Below, piece by piece: positions 36,488-45,445 of a DNA stretch of 64,000 nucleotides; within the stretch, counting starts at the first letter, position 1, and each line of letters begins with the position of its first letter. Both the position numbers and the translations under genes were made by a program. The stretch covers positions 372,001 through 436,000 of the forward strand of contig NZ_NISY01000004.1 in assembly GCF_007595705.1 (NCBI RefSeq), read 5' to 3'. Below the pieces are notes generated by a model. The model worked only from the letters and a program-made list of their open reading frames with translations. It had not been told where the DNA came from and ran no database searches. This stretch comes from Streptomyces sp. SAJ15. GTDB taxonomy: Bacteria > Actinomycetota > Actinomycetes > Streptomycetales > Streptomycetaceae.

Positions 36488-37924
36488 ATGACCACCTTCG
36501 TGGACCGCGTCGAGCTGCACGTCGCCGCGGGTAACGGAGGCCACGGCTGCGCCTCCGTGCACCGCGAGAAGTTCAAGCCGCTCGGCGGCCCCGACGGGGG
36601 CAACGGCGGCCGTGGTGGCGATGTGATCCTGGTCGTCGACCAGTCCGTCACCACGCTCCTCGACTACCACCACAGCCCGCACCGCAAGGCCACCAACGGC
36701 AAGCCCGGCGAGGGCGGCAACCGCTCCGGCAAGGACGGCACGGACCTGATCCTGCCCGTCCCGGACGGCACCGTCGTCCAGGACACCCGGGGGAACGTGC
36801 TGGCCGACCTGGTCGGCCACGGCACCCGCTTCATCGCCGCCCAGGGCGGCCGTGGCGGCCTGGGGAACGCCGCGCTCGCCTCGGCCCGCCGCAAGGCCCC
36901 GGGCTTCGCGCTGCTGGGCGAGCCCGGTGACACCGGCGACATCGTCCTGGAGCTGAAGACCGTCGCGGACGTCGCGCTGGTGGGCTACCCGAGCGCGGGC
37001 AAGTCCTCGCTGATCTCGGTGCTCTCCGCCGCCAAGCCGAAGATCGCCGACTACCCGTTCACCACCCTGGTGCCCAACCTCGGCGTGGTGACCGCCGGTT
37101 CGACGGTCTACACCATCGCCGACGTGCCGGGTCTGATCCCCGGCGCCAGCCAGGGCAAGGGCCTGGGCCTGGAGTTCCTGCGCCACGTCGAGCGCTGCTC
37201 GGTGCTGGTGCACGTGCTGGACACCGCCACGCTGGAGTCCGAGCGCGACCCGATGACCGACCTGGACGTCATCGAGTCCGAGCTGGCGGAGTACGGCGGC
37301 CTGGGCGACCGGCCGCGGATCGTCGTGCTCAACAAGGTCGACATCCCCGACGGCCAGGACCTCGCGGACATCATCCGCCCCGAGCTGGAGTCCCGCGGCT
37401 ACCAGATCTTCGAGGTCTCCGCGGTCTCGCGCACCGGCCTCAAGGAGCTCTCCTTCGCGCTTGCGAAGATCGTTGCCGAGGCGCGGGCCGCGAAGCCGAA
37501 GGAGGAGGCGACCCGGATCGTCATCCGGCCGAAGGCCGTGGACGACGCGGGCTTCACCGTCACCGTCGAGGCGGACGGACTCTTCCGCGTCCGCGGCGAG
37601 AAGCCGGAGCGCTGGGTCCGCCAGACCGACTTCAACAACGACGAGGCCGTGGGCTATCTGGCCGACCGCCTCAACCGCCTCGGCGTCGAGGAGCAGCTGG
37701 TGAAGGCCGGTGCCCGCGCGGGCGACGGCGTGGCCATCGGCCCCGAGGAGAACGCCGTGGTCTTCGACTGGGAGCCCACCATCTCCGCCGGCGCCGAGAT
37801 GCTCGGCCGCCGCGGCGAGGACCACCGCTTCGAGGCTCCGCGCCCGGCCGCCCAGCGCCGCCGCGAGCGCGACGCGGAGCGGGACGACGCGGAGCGGGAG
37901 TACGACGAGTTCGACCCGTTCTGA
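36488..37924 (+). CDS. obgE: Obg GTPase
   Basis: A 478-residue Obg/CgtA GTPase linked to 50S ribosome assembly and, in streptomycetes, to the onset of development. The Gly-rich Obg fold is at about 1-158 ([14 protein letters not shown]). The G domain has G1 YPSAGKSS, switch motif DYPFTTL, G3 DVPGL and G4 NKVD. The OCT domain follows at about 345-425. An acidic and Arg-rich tail closes it. The ATG 36488 start has AGGAGG 8 bases upstream. It is separated from rpmA by a terminator, so it likely has its own promoter. Confidence 0.96.
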   Translation: MTTFVDRVELHVAAGNGGHGCASVHREKFKPLGGPDGGNGGRGGDVILVVDQSVTTLLDYHHSPHRKATNGKPGEGGNRSGKDGTDLILPVPDGTVVQDTRGNVLADLVGHGTRFIAAQGGRGGLGNAALASARRKAPGFALLGEPGDTGDIVLELKTVADVALVGYPSAGKSSLISVLSAAKPKIADYPFTTLVPNLGVVTAGSTVYTIADVPGLIPGASQGKGLGLEFLRHVERCSVLVHVLDTATLESERDPMTDLDVIESELAEYGGLGDRPRIVVLNKVDIPDGQDLADIIRPELESRGYQIFEVSAVSRTGLKELSFALAKIVAEARAAKPKEEATRIVIRPKAVDDAGFTVTVEADGLFRVRGEKPERWVRQTDFNNDEAVGYLADRLNRLGVEEQLVKAGARAGDGVAIGPEENAVVFDWEPTISAGAEMLGRRGEDHRFEAPRPAAQRRRERDAERDDAEREYDEFDPF

Positions 37925-38019
37925 CCGGCGACCCCGCGGCGGCTTGGGCAGGCCCCACGGGCGTCCCGGAGCGGTCCGGACCCCCGTAACCGGGGTGGGC
38001 CGCCGGCGCGCCCCTGAAG

Positions 38020-38062
38020 AGCCCGCAGGGCCCCGTACGAGCCGTACGGGGCCCTGCGGGCT
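38020..38062 (+). terminator. Terminator after obgE
   Basis: A perfect 20-bp inverted repeat with a three-base loop, flanked by aag and tct. Confidence 0.85.
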
Positions 38063-38135
38063 TCTGTGCCCCGGGCCGCCGACCGTGGCCGCGGCCCCGA
38101 CGGGCGGCGCCACCCCGGGCACACGGCGCGTACGG

Positions 38136-38171
38136 CGAAGCCCCTCGGAGGACGTCCTCCGAGGGGCTTCG
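38136..38171 (-). terminator. 36-bp perfect palindrome after the teichoic-acid gene
   Basis: Positions 38136-38171 read the same on both strands (18 bp arms, no spacer). It sits 33 bases past the stop of the minus-strand gene, so it probably ends that transcript; a strong secondary structure is certain. Confidence 0.75.
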
Positions 38172-38204
38172 TTGCGTGTACTGCCGGGGCGGGTGCCGGG
38201 GAGA

Positions 38205-40343
38205 TCAGACCCCCGCGGTCTCCTCCGAGGCGTCGGAGTTGTCGGCGCCGGCCTCCATCTCCATCTCCTCGGCCGCGTCGTTGGCCTCGCGCTGCCCGGG
38301 GAACTCGGCCGCGAGCCGGGCCTCCATGCGGACCGCGCGCTCCTCGGCCTCGGCGCGCAGGTCGAGGGCCGCCCGGTTGAAGCGGGCCAGCGACGGCGGG
38401 TCGGACGGGCCGAGCAGGTGCTCCTTGAGCTCGGCGCGCTCGGCGGCGAGGGTGTCGTGCTCCGGGTTGCGGACGGCGTCCAGCAGCGCCGGGACCTCCG
38501 TGGCCTCCGGGGTGAGGATCATGGCGGCGCGCACGGTCGGGAAGCCCGCCCTGAACTCCTCCTCCGACATGCCGCTGGTGTTCGCCACCGCGTACGGCTT
38601 CTCGCTGCTCAGGTAGTCCGAGACCACGCTGGAGACGTCGCTGATCAGCACGTCGGCCTGGTTGAAGCAGTTGAAGATCGCCGGGCGCGGGCCGGTGACG
38701 ATCTGGTGCTCCCACGCGGGCAGCGAGGCCCAGAAGGCGTTCTCCCAGGCGGTCATGGCCTCCTCGACGCGGGCCGCGCGGTGCGGGTCCGGGGCGCCCT
38801 GGACCCGCATCCGCTCCATCTCGTCCACGCTGGGGCGGAAGGTGGAGGTGGTGAGGGCCTTGAGCTCCTCCGCGCGGCGGACCAGCTCGGCCTCGGCCTC
38901 CGGGCCGGGACGGGCGCCGGAGCGCCGGGTGTTCGCCTCGGCGATCATCGCCTTGATGCGCTGGTTGGCGGCGCCGGCCTCCGGCACCACCGAGCCCGTC
39001 ATCGGGTGCGGCTTGTAGATCAGGCGCACGGCCGGGTCGGCCAGCAGCGCGCGGACGATGTTCTCGCCCGCCAGCATCACCGAGGTGTTGCCCGGGTTGC
39101 CGTCCCAGCCCTCCCAGGTGGGGGCGTAGAGGACGTTCAGGAACTCGCCGGTCGGCTTGCCGGCGTACGGCCGGATCGGGGCCAGCTGCGGGCGGCCCAC
39201 CTCGACCACGTCGAGGTCGTCGACGCCGATGTCGGCGAGCTGGTAGCGCTCGCGGGCGGCCGGGCCGGCCACCCAGACCTCGTCGTACGCCTTGGCGTAC
39301 GGGTTGCAGCTGGAGAGCTTGTCGCTCTCGCCGTGGTTGATGAAGGCGTGCTTGATCGACGGGATGCGCAGCACCTGCGAGGTCTTGCCGGAGTTGGCCG
39401 GGTGGAGCAGCACCTTGAGGGTGGAGTGCTCCAGCCGCATCAGGTTGGCGACCTTGGGGAGGCACACGATCGGGATGTCCGTCGCGTCGATCTTCTGGAC
39501 CATGAAGCGCTCGCGGAGCACGATGATCGGCTTGCCGTCGAGGGCGGCCAGGGTGGAGAGCCACATGTTGGCCTGGTACGCCGACGAGGTGCCGCCGGAG
39601 AAGTACATGCCCACGGTCGGCTGGTACTCGGCCAGCCAGGCGTCCAGCCACTCCAGGGCGGCCTGCTCGCTCACCGAGCGCTTGCGCGGCAGCAGCCAGC
39701 TCGCCAGGTGGATCGTTCCGGCGATGCCGATCAGCAGGCCGACGGCGAGACCGACGGCGCCCAGCAGGGCGTTCTCGGTGGCCGCGGTGACCACCAGGCC
39801 GGCGGTGACCGGGACCGCCAGACGCAGCAGGCGGCGCGCGTGCTGGCGGGCGAAGAGCCGCGGCGGCGCGTCCGTCAGCCGGAGCCCGGACGTGTCGATG
39901 TTGCGGGTGACGAACGGCAGCTGGCGGGTGCGGCGGACCATCACCGCGGCCGCCTGGCAGGCGAAGTGGACCACGTAGAAGAGCAGCACACCGACGGCGA
40001 GCGGAGCGTGCTCACTCGTCGGGTCGATGCCGTCCACGCGCGCAAGACCGACCAGCAGGAACATGTCGCGGATCAGCTGCCGCACCACGACGTCGAAGCG
40101 GATCTTCCCCAGCAGGGAGAGCAGGCCAGGCTGCTTGTGCTGGAGATACAGGTCGAGCGCGAGGCCACCCGCCGAGGCGGCGACGAGGAGCGGCACGTTC
40201 GGCAGCAGGGCGCCGGCGAGCTGAGTGGCGAAGAACACCACCATCGCGAGCAGCGCCGCCAGCTGTACGGCTCGGCGGGAGGAGGATCCGGCAGAGGGCA
40301 CGGGGTGGGCTCCTGGCAGGAGTGACGACGGACTGGGGTTCAT
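38205..40343 (-). CDS. CDP-glycerol glycerophosphotransferase-like wall polymer enzyme
   Basis: A 712-residue membrane protein. The N-terminal ~215 residues hold about six hydrophobic helices (for example LAALLAMVVFFATQLAGALL). The soluble C-terminal part resembles the glycerophosphotransferase fold of teichoic acid polymerases: SIKHAFINHGESDK, YAPTWEGWDGN, RLIYKPHPMTG, and ADVLISDVSSVVSDYLSSEKPYAV. Such enzymes add polyol phosphates to a wall teichoic acid chain. The start ATG 40343 begins the MNPSPSS tail; the ribosome-binding motif is weak. Its place beside mre, LCP and other envelope genes suggests a role in wall glycopolymer synthesis, possibly in spores. The exact polymer is unknown. 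Confidence 0.85.
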   Translation of the reverse strand: MNPSPSSLLPGAHPVPSAGSSSRRAVQLAALLAMVVFFATQLAGALLPNVPLLVAASAGGLALDLYLQHKQPGLLSLLGKIRFDVVVRQLIRDMFLLVGLARVDGIDPTSEHAPLAVGVLLFYVVHFACQAAAVMVRRTRQLPFVTRNIDTSGLRLTDAPPRLFARQHARRLLRLAVPVTAGLVVTAATENALLGAVGLAVGLLIGIAGTIHLASWLLPRKRSVSEQAALEWLDAWLAEYQPTVGMYFSGGTSSAYQANMWLSTLAALDGKPIIVLRERFMVQKIDATDIPIVCLPKVANLMRLEHSTLKVLLHPANSGKTSQVLRIPSIKHAFINHGESDKLSSCNPYAKAYDEVWVAGPAARERYQLADIGVDDLDVVEVGRPQLAPIRPYAGKPTGEFLNVLYAPTWEGWDGNPGNTSVMLAGENIVRALLADPAVRLIYKPHPMTGSVVPEAGAANQRIKAMIAEANTRRSGARPGPEAEAELVRRAEELKALTTSTFRPSVDEMERMRVQGAPDPHRAARVEEAMTAWENAFWASLPAWEHQIVTGPRPAIFNCFNQADVLISDVSSVVSDYLSSEKPYAVANTSGMSEEEFRAGFPTVRAAMILTPEATEVPALLDAVRNPEHDTLAAERAELKEHLLGPSDPPSLARFNRAALDLRAEAEERAVRMEARLAAEFPGQREANDAAEEMEMEAGADNSDASEETAGV

Positions 40344-40634
40344 GCAAAAGCGGGGGTTGGCCGCCTGTTCCACCCATAGACGCCGGGAGGACGTGCGAGG
40401 TTGTGGAAGGGGCCGACCACCGACCGTATGACGCCGCCAGCCCCGGTGACAATCTACGGTGACGTGATTCATCTCCAACCGGGACCAATCGCACCGTCCG
40501 CCCGCTGAAACCGGGCGGCGGCCCCCGGCTCCACTGACGTAGATTGCGGACGACGGAAACGGCGGTTCCGGCTCCCGCGCGGTGGCGCGGAGGCACGGGA
40601 CGGCGGATGGAAAACGGGAAGGCAAGGGGACGGC

Positions 40635-41822
40635 GTGGCAGGGCAGGACGGGTCGGCGGCGGCACGGGCGGAGCGCACCAAGGTCGTCGAGGCCCGCAGG
40701 ATCGTGGTCAAGATCGGCTCCTCGTCGCTCACCACCGCGGCGGGCGGGCTGGACGCCGACCGCGTCGACGCCCTCGTCGACGTCGTCGCCAAGGTCCTGG
40801 GCGCCGCCGGCAAGGGGGACGGGGACGAGGGCGGCGCGGCCGAGAAGGAGATCGTGCTGGTCTCCTCCGGCGCCATCGCCGCCGGTCTGGCGCCGTTGGG
40901 CCTGGACCGGCGCCCCCGTGACCTCGCCCGGCAACAGGCCGCCGCCAGCGTCGGCCAGGGCCTTCTGGTGGCCCGCTACACCGCCTCCTTCGCCCGCTAC
41001 GGCCGGCGCGTCGGGCAGGTGCTGCTCACCACCGACGACACCAGCCGGCGCGCCCACTACCGCAACGCCACCCGCACCCTGGACCAGCTGCTGGCCATGG
41101 GCGCCGTCCCGATCGTCAACGAGAACGACACGGTCGCCACGGACGAGATCCGCTTCGGCGACAACGACCGGCTCGCCGCCCTGGTGGCCCATCTGGTCAA
41201 GGCCGATCTGCTGGTGCTGCTCTCCGACGTCGACGGCCTGTACGACGGCGATCCGTCGCTGCCCGGCACCAGCCGTATCGCCGAGGTACGGGGGCCGCGG
41301 GACCTCGACGGCGTCTCGATCGGCAGCGCGGGTCGGGCCGGGGTCGGCACCGGCGGCATGGTCACCAAGGTCGAGGCGGCCCGGATCGCCGCGGCGGCCG
41401 GCATCCCGGTGGTGCTGACCGCCGCCAGCCAGGCCGCCGACGCGCTGCTGGGCCGCGCCACCGGCACCTACTTCCACCCCACCGGCCGCCGCTCCCGGGA
41501 CCGCCTGCTGTGGCTGGCGCACGCCTCCACCCCGCGCGGGGCGCTCACTCTCGACGACGGCGCGGTGCGGGCCGTCGTGGAGCGGCGTACCTCGCTGCTG
41601 CCGGCAGGTGTGGCGGCCGTCGAGGGCGACTTCACCGCCGGGGACCCGGTCGAGCTGCGGGACGCCCAGGGTCGGCCGATCGCCCGCGGCCTGGTCAACT
41701 TCGACGCCAAGGAGATCCCCCGGCTGCTCGGGCGCTCCACCCGCGACCTCGCGCGGGAGCTCGGTTCCGCCTATGAGCGGGAGATCGTGCACCGCGACGA
41801 CCTGGTCGTGCTGCATCCCTGA
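40635..41822 (+). CDS. proB: Glutamate 5-kinase
   Basis: A 395-residue enzyme catalysing the first step of proline synthesis, ATP-dependent phosphorylation of glutamate. The amino acid kinase domain shows IVVKIGSSSLTT (about 22-33), VLVSSGAIAAG and VPIVNENDTVATDEIRFGDND. The GTGGMVTKVEAA stretch follows. A C-terminal PUA domain covers about 300-385. Residues 1-20 are a non-conserved start. GTG 40635 follows AAGGGGA at suitable spacing. proA lies about 0.9 kb downstream with one conserved unknown gene between. Proline feedback inhibition is typical of the family. Confidence 0.95.
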   Translation: MAGQDGSAAARAERTKVVEARRIVVKIGSSSLTTAAGGLDADRVDALVDVVAKVLGAAGKGDGDEGGAAEKEIVLVSSGAIAAGLAPLGLDRRPRDLARQQAAASVGQGLLVARYTASFARYGRRVGQVLLTTDDTSRRAHYRNATRTLDQLLAMGAVPIVNENDTVATDEIRFGDNDRLAALVAHLVKADLLVLLSDVDGLYDGDPSLPGTSRIAEVRGPRDLDGVSIGSAGRAGVGTGGMVTKVEAARIAAAAGIPVVLTAASQAADALLGRATGTYFHPTGRRSRDRLLWLAHASTPRGALTLDDGAVRAVVERRTSLLPAGVAAVEGDFTAGDPVELRDAQGRPIARGLVNFDAKEIPRLLGRSTRDLARELGSAYEREIVHRDDLVVLHP

Positions 41823-41964
41823 CGGGCGTCACCTCTCCGCCGCGAGGGGCGCCTCCCGCGACTGTGGTGGGCGCCACCGGGGCCACGGGTTCCGCCGACC
41901 CGGGCACCAGAGCGGTGAATCCCCGGAGACCTTCCGCAAAACCGCCCCGCGCTCGCCCCGGGAC

Positions 41965-41994
41965 TGGTCAACTTTGTTTACGGGGCCGTATACG
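41965..41994 (+). promoter_or_regulatory. Candidate promoter before the 42081 gene
   Basis: TGGTCA and TATACG with an 18-base spacer lie in a short AT-richer island (actttgttta ... gtatac) within otherwise GC-rich DNA. Confidence 0.35.
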
Positions 41995-42080
41995 CGCAGC
42001 GCGGTCGGCTCCATGCCCGGAGAGAGCACCACAGCCTCCGTCCGCGCGCGGGCGGAGCGGCGATCGACAGGAGGCCGTCG

Positions 42081-42554
42081 GTGAGACGAGGGCGCCCGGG
42101 GGCGCTGCCCCGAGGGACGGCGGAGCGCACCCTGACCAGTGTCGGGAGCGGTGACGAGATCGGCGGGACGCGAAGCCGTACGGCGTCGGTGCCGAACGGG
42201 GACGGGCGCGAGGGCTCCCGGCTGTGGCACGTCACGCTCAGTCTGTCGGGCGCCGCGGCGCCCTTGGCGGAGGTCCGGCGGGCGCTGGAGCGGCTCGCCC
42301 ACGACCACCCGTTCCTGCTCACCAGCCGCTATGCGAGCGACCACGCGGAGATTCGCTACTGGGAAGAGGCTCGGGACCTGCACGACGCGGCGGCGGTGGC
42401 GCTGCGGCTGTGGGGCGAGCACCGCTCCACAGCCAAGCTGCCGCCGTGGGAGATCGTCGGCCTCGAGGTGATCGACCGCGAGACGTACCACCAGCGGATA
42501 GCGGAGGGGTCCGGCCCGCTGGCCGCGTCCCCGGTCGGCGTGCACCCCTTCTGA
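42081..42554 (+). CDS. Conserved actinobacterial protein, function unknown
   Basis: A 157-residue soluble protein between proB and proA. The N-terminal 45 residues are basic and low in complexity. A compact domain follows from RLWHVTLSLSG (about 48) with EVRRALERLAHDHPFLLTSRY and EIRYWEEARDLHDAAAVALRLWGEH, ending IVGLEVIDRETYHQRI. I do not recognise the fold. The GTG 42081 start has a perfect AGGAGG 6 bases upstream; GTG 42189 would give only the domain. Its constant place beside proBA suggests, but does not prove, a link to that pathway. Confidence 0.75.
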   Translation: MRRGRPGALPRGTAERTLTSVGSGDEIGGTRSRTASVPNGDGREGSRLWHVTLSLSGAAAPLAEVRRALERLAHDHPFLLTSRYASDHAEIRYWEEARDLHDAAAVALRLWGEHRSTAKLPPWEIVGLEVIDRETYHQRIAEGSGPLAASPVGVHPF

Positions 42555-42738
42555 GGCCAAGCCGTGCCCGTGCGGCCCAGGTCACGTCGTGGGGCGCGGG
42601 CCGCCCTCGGAGTCCTGCCTCGTGGGGCCCACCCGGTGAGGCCGTGTCCGTCGGGACGTGCCTCATGCGGCGTGTCTCATTATGGAGAACATCGTCTCGA
42701 AAGGCGGAATAGCGGGCGGTGTCGTCGCGGCGCCTCAG

Positions 42739-42744
42739 TAGGCT
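42739..42744 (+). promoter_or_regulatory. -10 box TAGGCT of proA (leaderless)
   Basis: TAGGCT ends 6 bases before ATG 42751 with no ribosome-binding motif, so proA is probably leaderless and not part of the proB transcript. Confidence 0.5.
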
Positions 42745-42750
42745 GCGGGC

Positions 42751-44049
42751 ATGACCAGCGCATCCACCTCGCCGCTCGCCAACCCCTGGCCGAAGTCTCC
42801 GGTCCTCCAGGCCGCCTACCGGGCCCAGAGCGCGGCCGCCGATCTCGCCCCGCTGCCGCGCGCCGCCAAGGACGACGCCCTGCTGGCGATGGCCGACGCG
42901 CTGGAGGTCCGTACCAAGGAGATCGTCGAGGCCAACGCGGTCGACGTGGCGCGCGCCCGCGAGGCCGGCACCAGCGAGTCGATCGTCGACCGGCTGACCC
43001 TCACCCCCGAGCGGGTGCGGGCCATCGCCTCGGACGTGCGCGACGTGGTGGCGCTGCCGGACCCGGTCGGCGAGGTGGTGCGCGGCTCTACCCTGCCCAA
43101 CGGGATCGACCTGCGCCAGGTCCGGGTCCCGCTCGGCGTCGTCGGCATCATCTACGAGGCCCGGCCGAACGTGACCGTCGACGCCGCCGCCCTCTGCCTC
43201 AAGTCGGGCAACGCCGTGCTGCTGCGCGGCTCTTCCTCCGCGTACCAGTCCAACAGCGCGCTGGTGACCGTGTTGCGCGACGCCGTCGGCGGGGCCGGAC
43301 TGCCCGCCGACGCGGTGCAGTTGGTGCCCGGTGAGAGCCGCGAGTCGGTACGCGAGTTGATGCGCGCCCGCGGCCTGGTGGACGTGCTGATCCCGCGCGG
43401 CGGGGCCTCGCTCATCCGCACCGTCGTCGAGGAGTCCACCGTCCCGGTGATCGAGACCGGCACCGGCAACTGCCATGTGTACGTGGACGCCCAGGCCGAC
43501 CTCGACACCGCGGTGCGGATCCTGGTCAACTCCAAGGCCCAGCGGCCGAGCGTGTGCAACGCCGCCGAGACGCTGCTGGTGCACCAGGACATCGCCGCCG
43601 AGTTCGTGCCCCGGGCGCTCGCGGCGCTGGCCGAGGCGGGGGTGACGGTGCACGCCGACGAGCGGATGCTGGCCCTGGCCGAGGACTCCCAGGCGACGGT
43701 CGTGCCGGCGGTCGTCGAGGACTGGGAGACCGAGTACCTCTCGTACGACATCGCGGCGGCCGTCGTCGACTCGCTGGACGCGGCCGTGCGACACATCCGG
43801 CTGTGGTCCTCCGGGCACACCGAGGCGATCGTCACCACGTCGCAGGAGGCGGCCCGCCGGTTCACCCGTCTGGTGGACTCCACGACGGTCGCGGTCAACG
43901 CCTCCACCCGCTTCACCGACGGCGGCCAGTTCGGCTTCGGCGCCGAGATCGGCATCTCCACGCAGAAGCTGCACGCGCGCGGCCCGATGGGCCTGCCGGA
44001 GCTGACCTCGACCAAGTACATCGTCACCGGCGACGGCCACACCCGCTGA
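42751..44049 (+). CDS. proA: Gamma-glutamyl phosphate reductase
   Basis: A 432-residue NADPH-dependent enzyme catalysing the second step of proline synthesis. It belongs to the aldehyde dehydrogenase superfamily: the catalytic Cys is Cys269 in [12 protein letters not shown]. Family stretches include [39 protein letters not shown] cofactor site and the C-terminal [22 protein letters not shown]. The start ATG 42751 is supported by the promoter position. Partner of proB upstream. Confidence 0.96.
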   Translation: MTSASTSPLANPWPKSPVLQAAYRAQSAAADLAPLPRAAKDDALLAMADALEVRTKEIVEANAVDVARAREAGTSESIVDRLTLTPERVRAIASDVRDVVALPDPVGEVVRGSTLPNGIDLRQVRVPLGVVGIIYEARPNVTVDAAALCLKSGNAVLLRGSSSAYQSNSALVTVLRDAVGGAGLPADAVQLVPGESRESVRELMRARGLVDVLIPRGGASLIRTVVEESTVPVIETGTGNCHVYVDAQADLDTAVRILVNSKAQRPSVCNAAETLLVHQDIAAEFVPRALAALAEAGVTVHADERMLALAEDSQATVVPAVVEDWETEYLSYDIAAAVVDSLDAAVRHIRLWSSGHTEAIVTTSQEAARRFTRLVDSTTVAVNASTRFTDGGQFGFGAEIGISTQKLHARGPMGLPELTSTKYIVTGDGHTR

Positions 44050-44196
44050 GCCCGCGGGGAGCCGCCGGGGCGGTCGGCCGCCCCGGCGGTCGCACCCGTC
44101 CCGGACCCGTCCCGGACCGGTGCCCTCCGTTGCCCTGGACCCGCCCCGGGCAGGGCTGAATTCTTTTCCGCCCTGCCCAAATTGACCGCTCCGGTC

Positions 44197-44202
44197 TACC
44201 CT
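44197..44202 (+). promoter_or_regulatory. -10 box TACCCT (leaderless)
   Basis: TACCCT is 6 bases before GTG 44209. This decides the start: the frame is open from TTG 44182, but that lies upstream of the -10 box. Confidence 0.45.
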
Positions 44203-44208
44203 GATGGG

Positions 44209-44841
44209 GTGCCGGACGACGTGGGGGGCAGGCCGTTCCCGGACGGCGACGAGCCCGACGAGCGCAGCCACGGGGACGCGGAGGACGCCTTCGCCACCGT
44301 GATCTTCGACGAGGACTTCGTGCGGTCCGCGGAGATCCACGAGCCCACCGCGGTCGAGCGGATGCTGGCCGCCGCGCAGGCCCGCGCCGAGGCCGAGGCG
44401 TCGCGCCGGCGCAGCCGCGGCGGATCCGCCGACGACGAGCTCTACGACGAGGGGTACGGCCCCGACGGCGACTTCGGCTACGACCCCGACGACGAGCGCG
44501 GCGTCGACGACCGGTTCGGCCCCGGCCGGGACGCGGACGGCGACGAGGACGACGCCTTCGGCCCCTACGGGCGCTACGGCAGCGCCGGGCGCCCCTACCA
44601 CGGCCATGCGCGCTGGCACCGCCCCGTCGCCTGGCTGCTCGCCGTGCTCATGGGCATCGGCGTGGTGGCCCTCGCCTTCGCCGCGGTCTACCGCGGCGCC
44701 TCCAGCGGCCGCCAGGACCCCGTCGCACCGCCCACGAGCACCGGCGTCGACAGCCCCTCCGGCGACCGTTCGGGCGCGCTGCCGTCCGTCTCCGCCTCCA
44801 CCGGAGCGCCTCCGGCGTCCGCGGTGCAGCCCTCGCCCTGA
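44209..44841 (+). CDS. FDEDFVR-motif membrane protein, first of a pair
   Basis: A 210-residue bitopic protein of unknown function. The cytoplasmic N-terminus (about 1-140) is acidic. It holds the motif ATVIFDEDFVRSAEIHE at about 27-43, then a Gly/Asp/Tyr-rich disordered stretch (DDELYDEGYGPDGDFGYD). One TM helix at about 145-163 (WLLAVLMGIGVVALAFAAVY) is followed by a short Ser/Pro/Thr-rich outside tail. The same motif recurs in the next gene. A streptomycete gene in this position has been placed in the spore-wall complex network; I state that from memory and it should be verified. Confidence 0.7.
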   Translation: MPDDVGGRPFPDGDEPDERSHGDAEDAFATVIFDEDFVRSAEIHEPTAVERMLAAAQARAEAEASRRRSRGGSADDELYDEGYGPDGDFGYDPDDERGVDDRFGPGRDADGDEDDAFGPYGRYGSAGRPYHGHARWHRPVAWLLAVLMGIGVVALAFAAVYRGASSGRQDPVAPPTSTGVDSPSGDRSGALPSVSASTGAPPASAVQPSP

Positions 44842-44919
44842 CCCCTCTCCCCGACCGTCCCGACCGTCCGGGAGACCACGCCGCGCGATGTCCCGCGACG
44901 GGCGCGGACCGCGCGGTGC

Positions 44920-45260
44920 GGCCTCCCTCGACCGGGCGGGTGCCCACGCTCCGGCTGGGTCGCGGACAGCCGCCGATCGGGCCGCCGACTTGGCCCCCGT
45001 GGCCCTCGCCGTGTGGCCTCCCTCGACCGGGCGGGTGTCCACGGATTCGGCCGTGTCGCCGACGGCCGCCGACCGTGTCGCCGACGGGCCGCTGGCCGTG
45101 TCGCCGACGGCCGCCGATCGGGCCGCCGACCCGGGTCCCCGTGGCCCTCGCCGCGTGGCCTCCCTCGACCCGGCCGGTGCCCACGGATCGGGCCGTGTCG
45201 CCGACGGGCCGCCGATCGCCGACAGCCGCCGACCGGGTCCCGCGGCCCTCGCCGGCCGGA
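44920..45260. repeat. Long tandem repeats, three main copies
   Basis: Units start with GGCCTCCCTCGACC at 44920, 45015 and 45157, followed by GGGTGTCCACGG and by one or more copies of a shorter element GTGTCGCCGACGGCCGCCGA. The unit length differs (95 versus 142 bases) because of an extra 45-48 base sub-repeat. A partial copy ends near 45260. Confidence 0.85.
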
Positions 45261-45433
45261 CCCCGGTCCCGCCCGCGCGACCCTCCTCGCCTGGACGAGA
45301 CTCCGGCCGCCGCGCGATGTTCCCCGAGCCGCTCCGGCCGTGTCGCCCGGCGTTTCCGGGGCCGTTCCGGCCGCGTCGTCCGGCCCGTCCGAGATGGTCA
45401 CCCGCACCGCGTTTACCGTCGGCCTTCGCGACC

Positions 45434-45439
45434 TACTCT
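45434..45439 (+). promoter_or_regulatory. -10 box TACTCT (leaderless)
   Basis: TACTCT ends 6 bases before ATG 45446; there is no ribosome-binding motif. Confidence 0.5.
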
Positions 45440-45445
45440 TGTGTT

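Larger units (their letters stand above)
44842..45445. other. About 600 bases without a gene, largely tandem repeats
   Basis: The stretch between the two FDEDFVR genes has open frames in several phases but none looks like protein: the products are just readings of the repeats. Repeat DNA occupies 44920-45260; the promoter of the second gene is at its end (45434). Confidence 0.6.

Noticed and set aside
41829..45042. A 907-residue minus-strand frame opposite the proA region
   Set aside because: It crosses the proA gene and the repeat region in the antisense direction with biased, meaningless composition.
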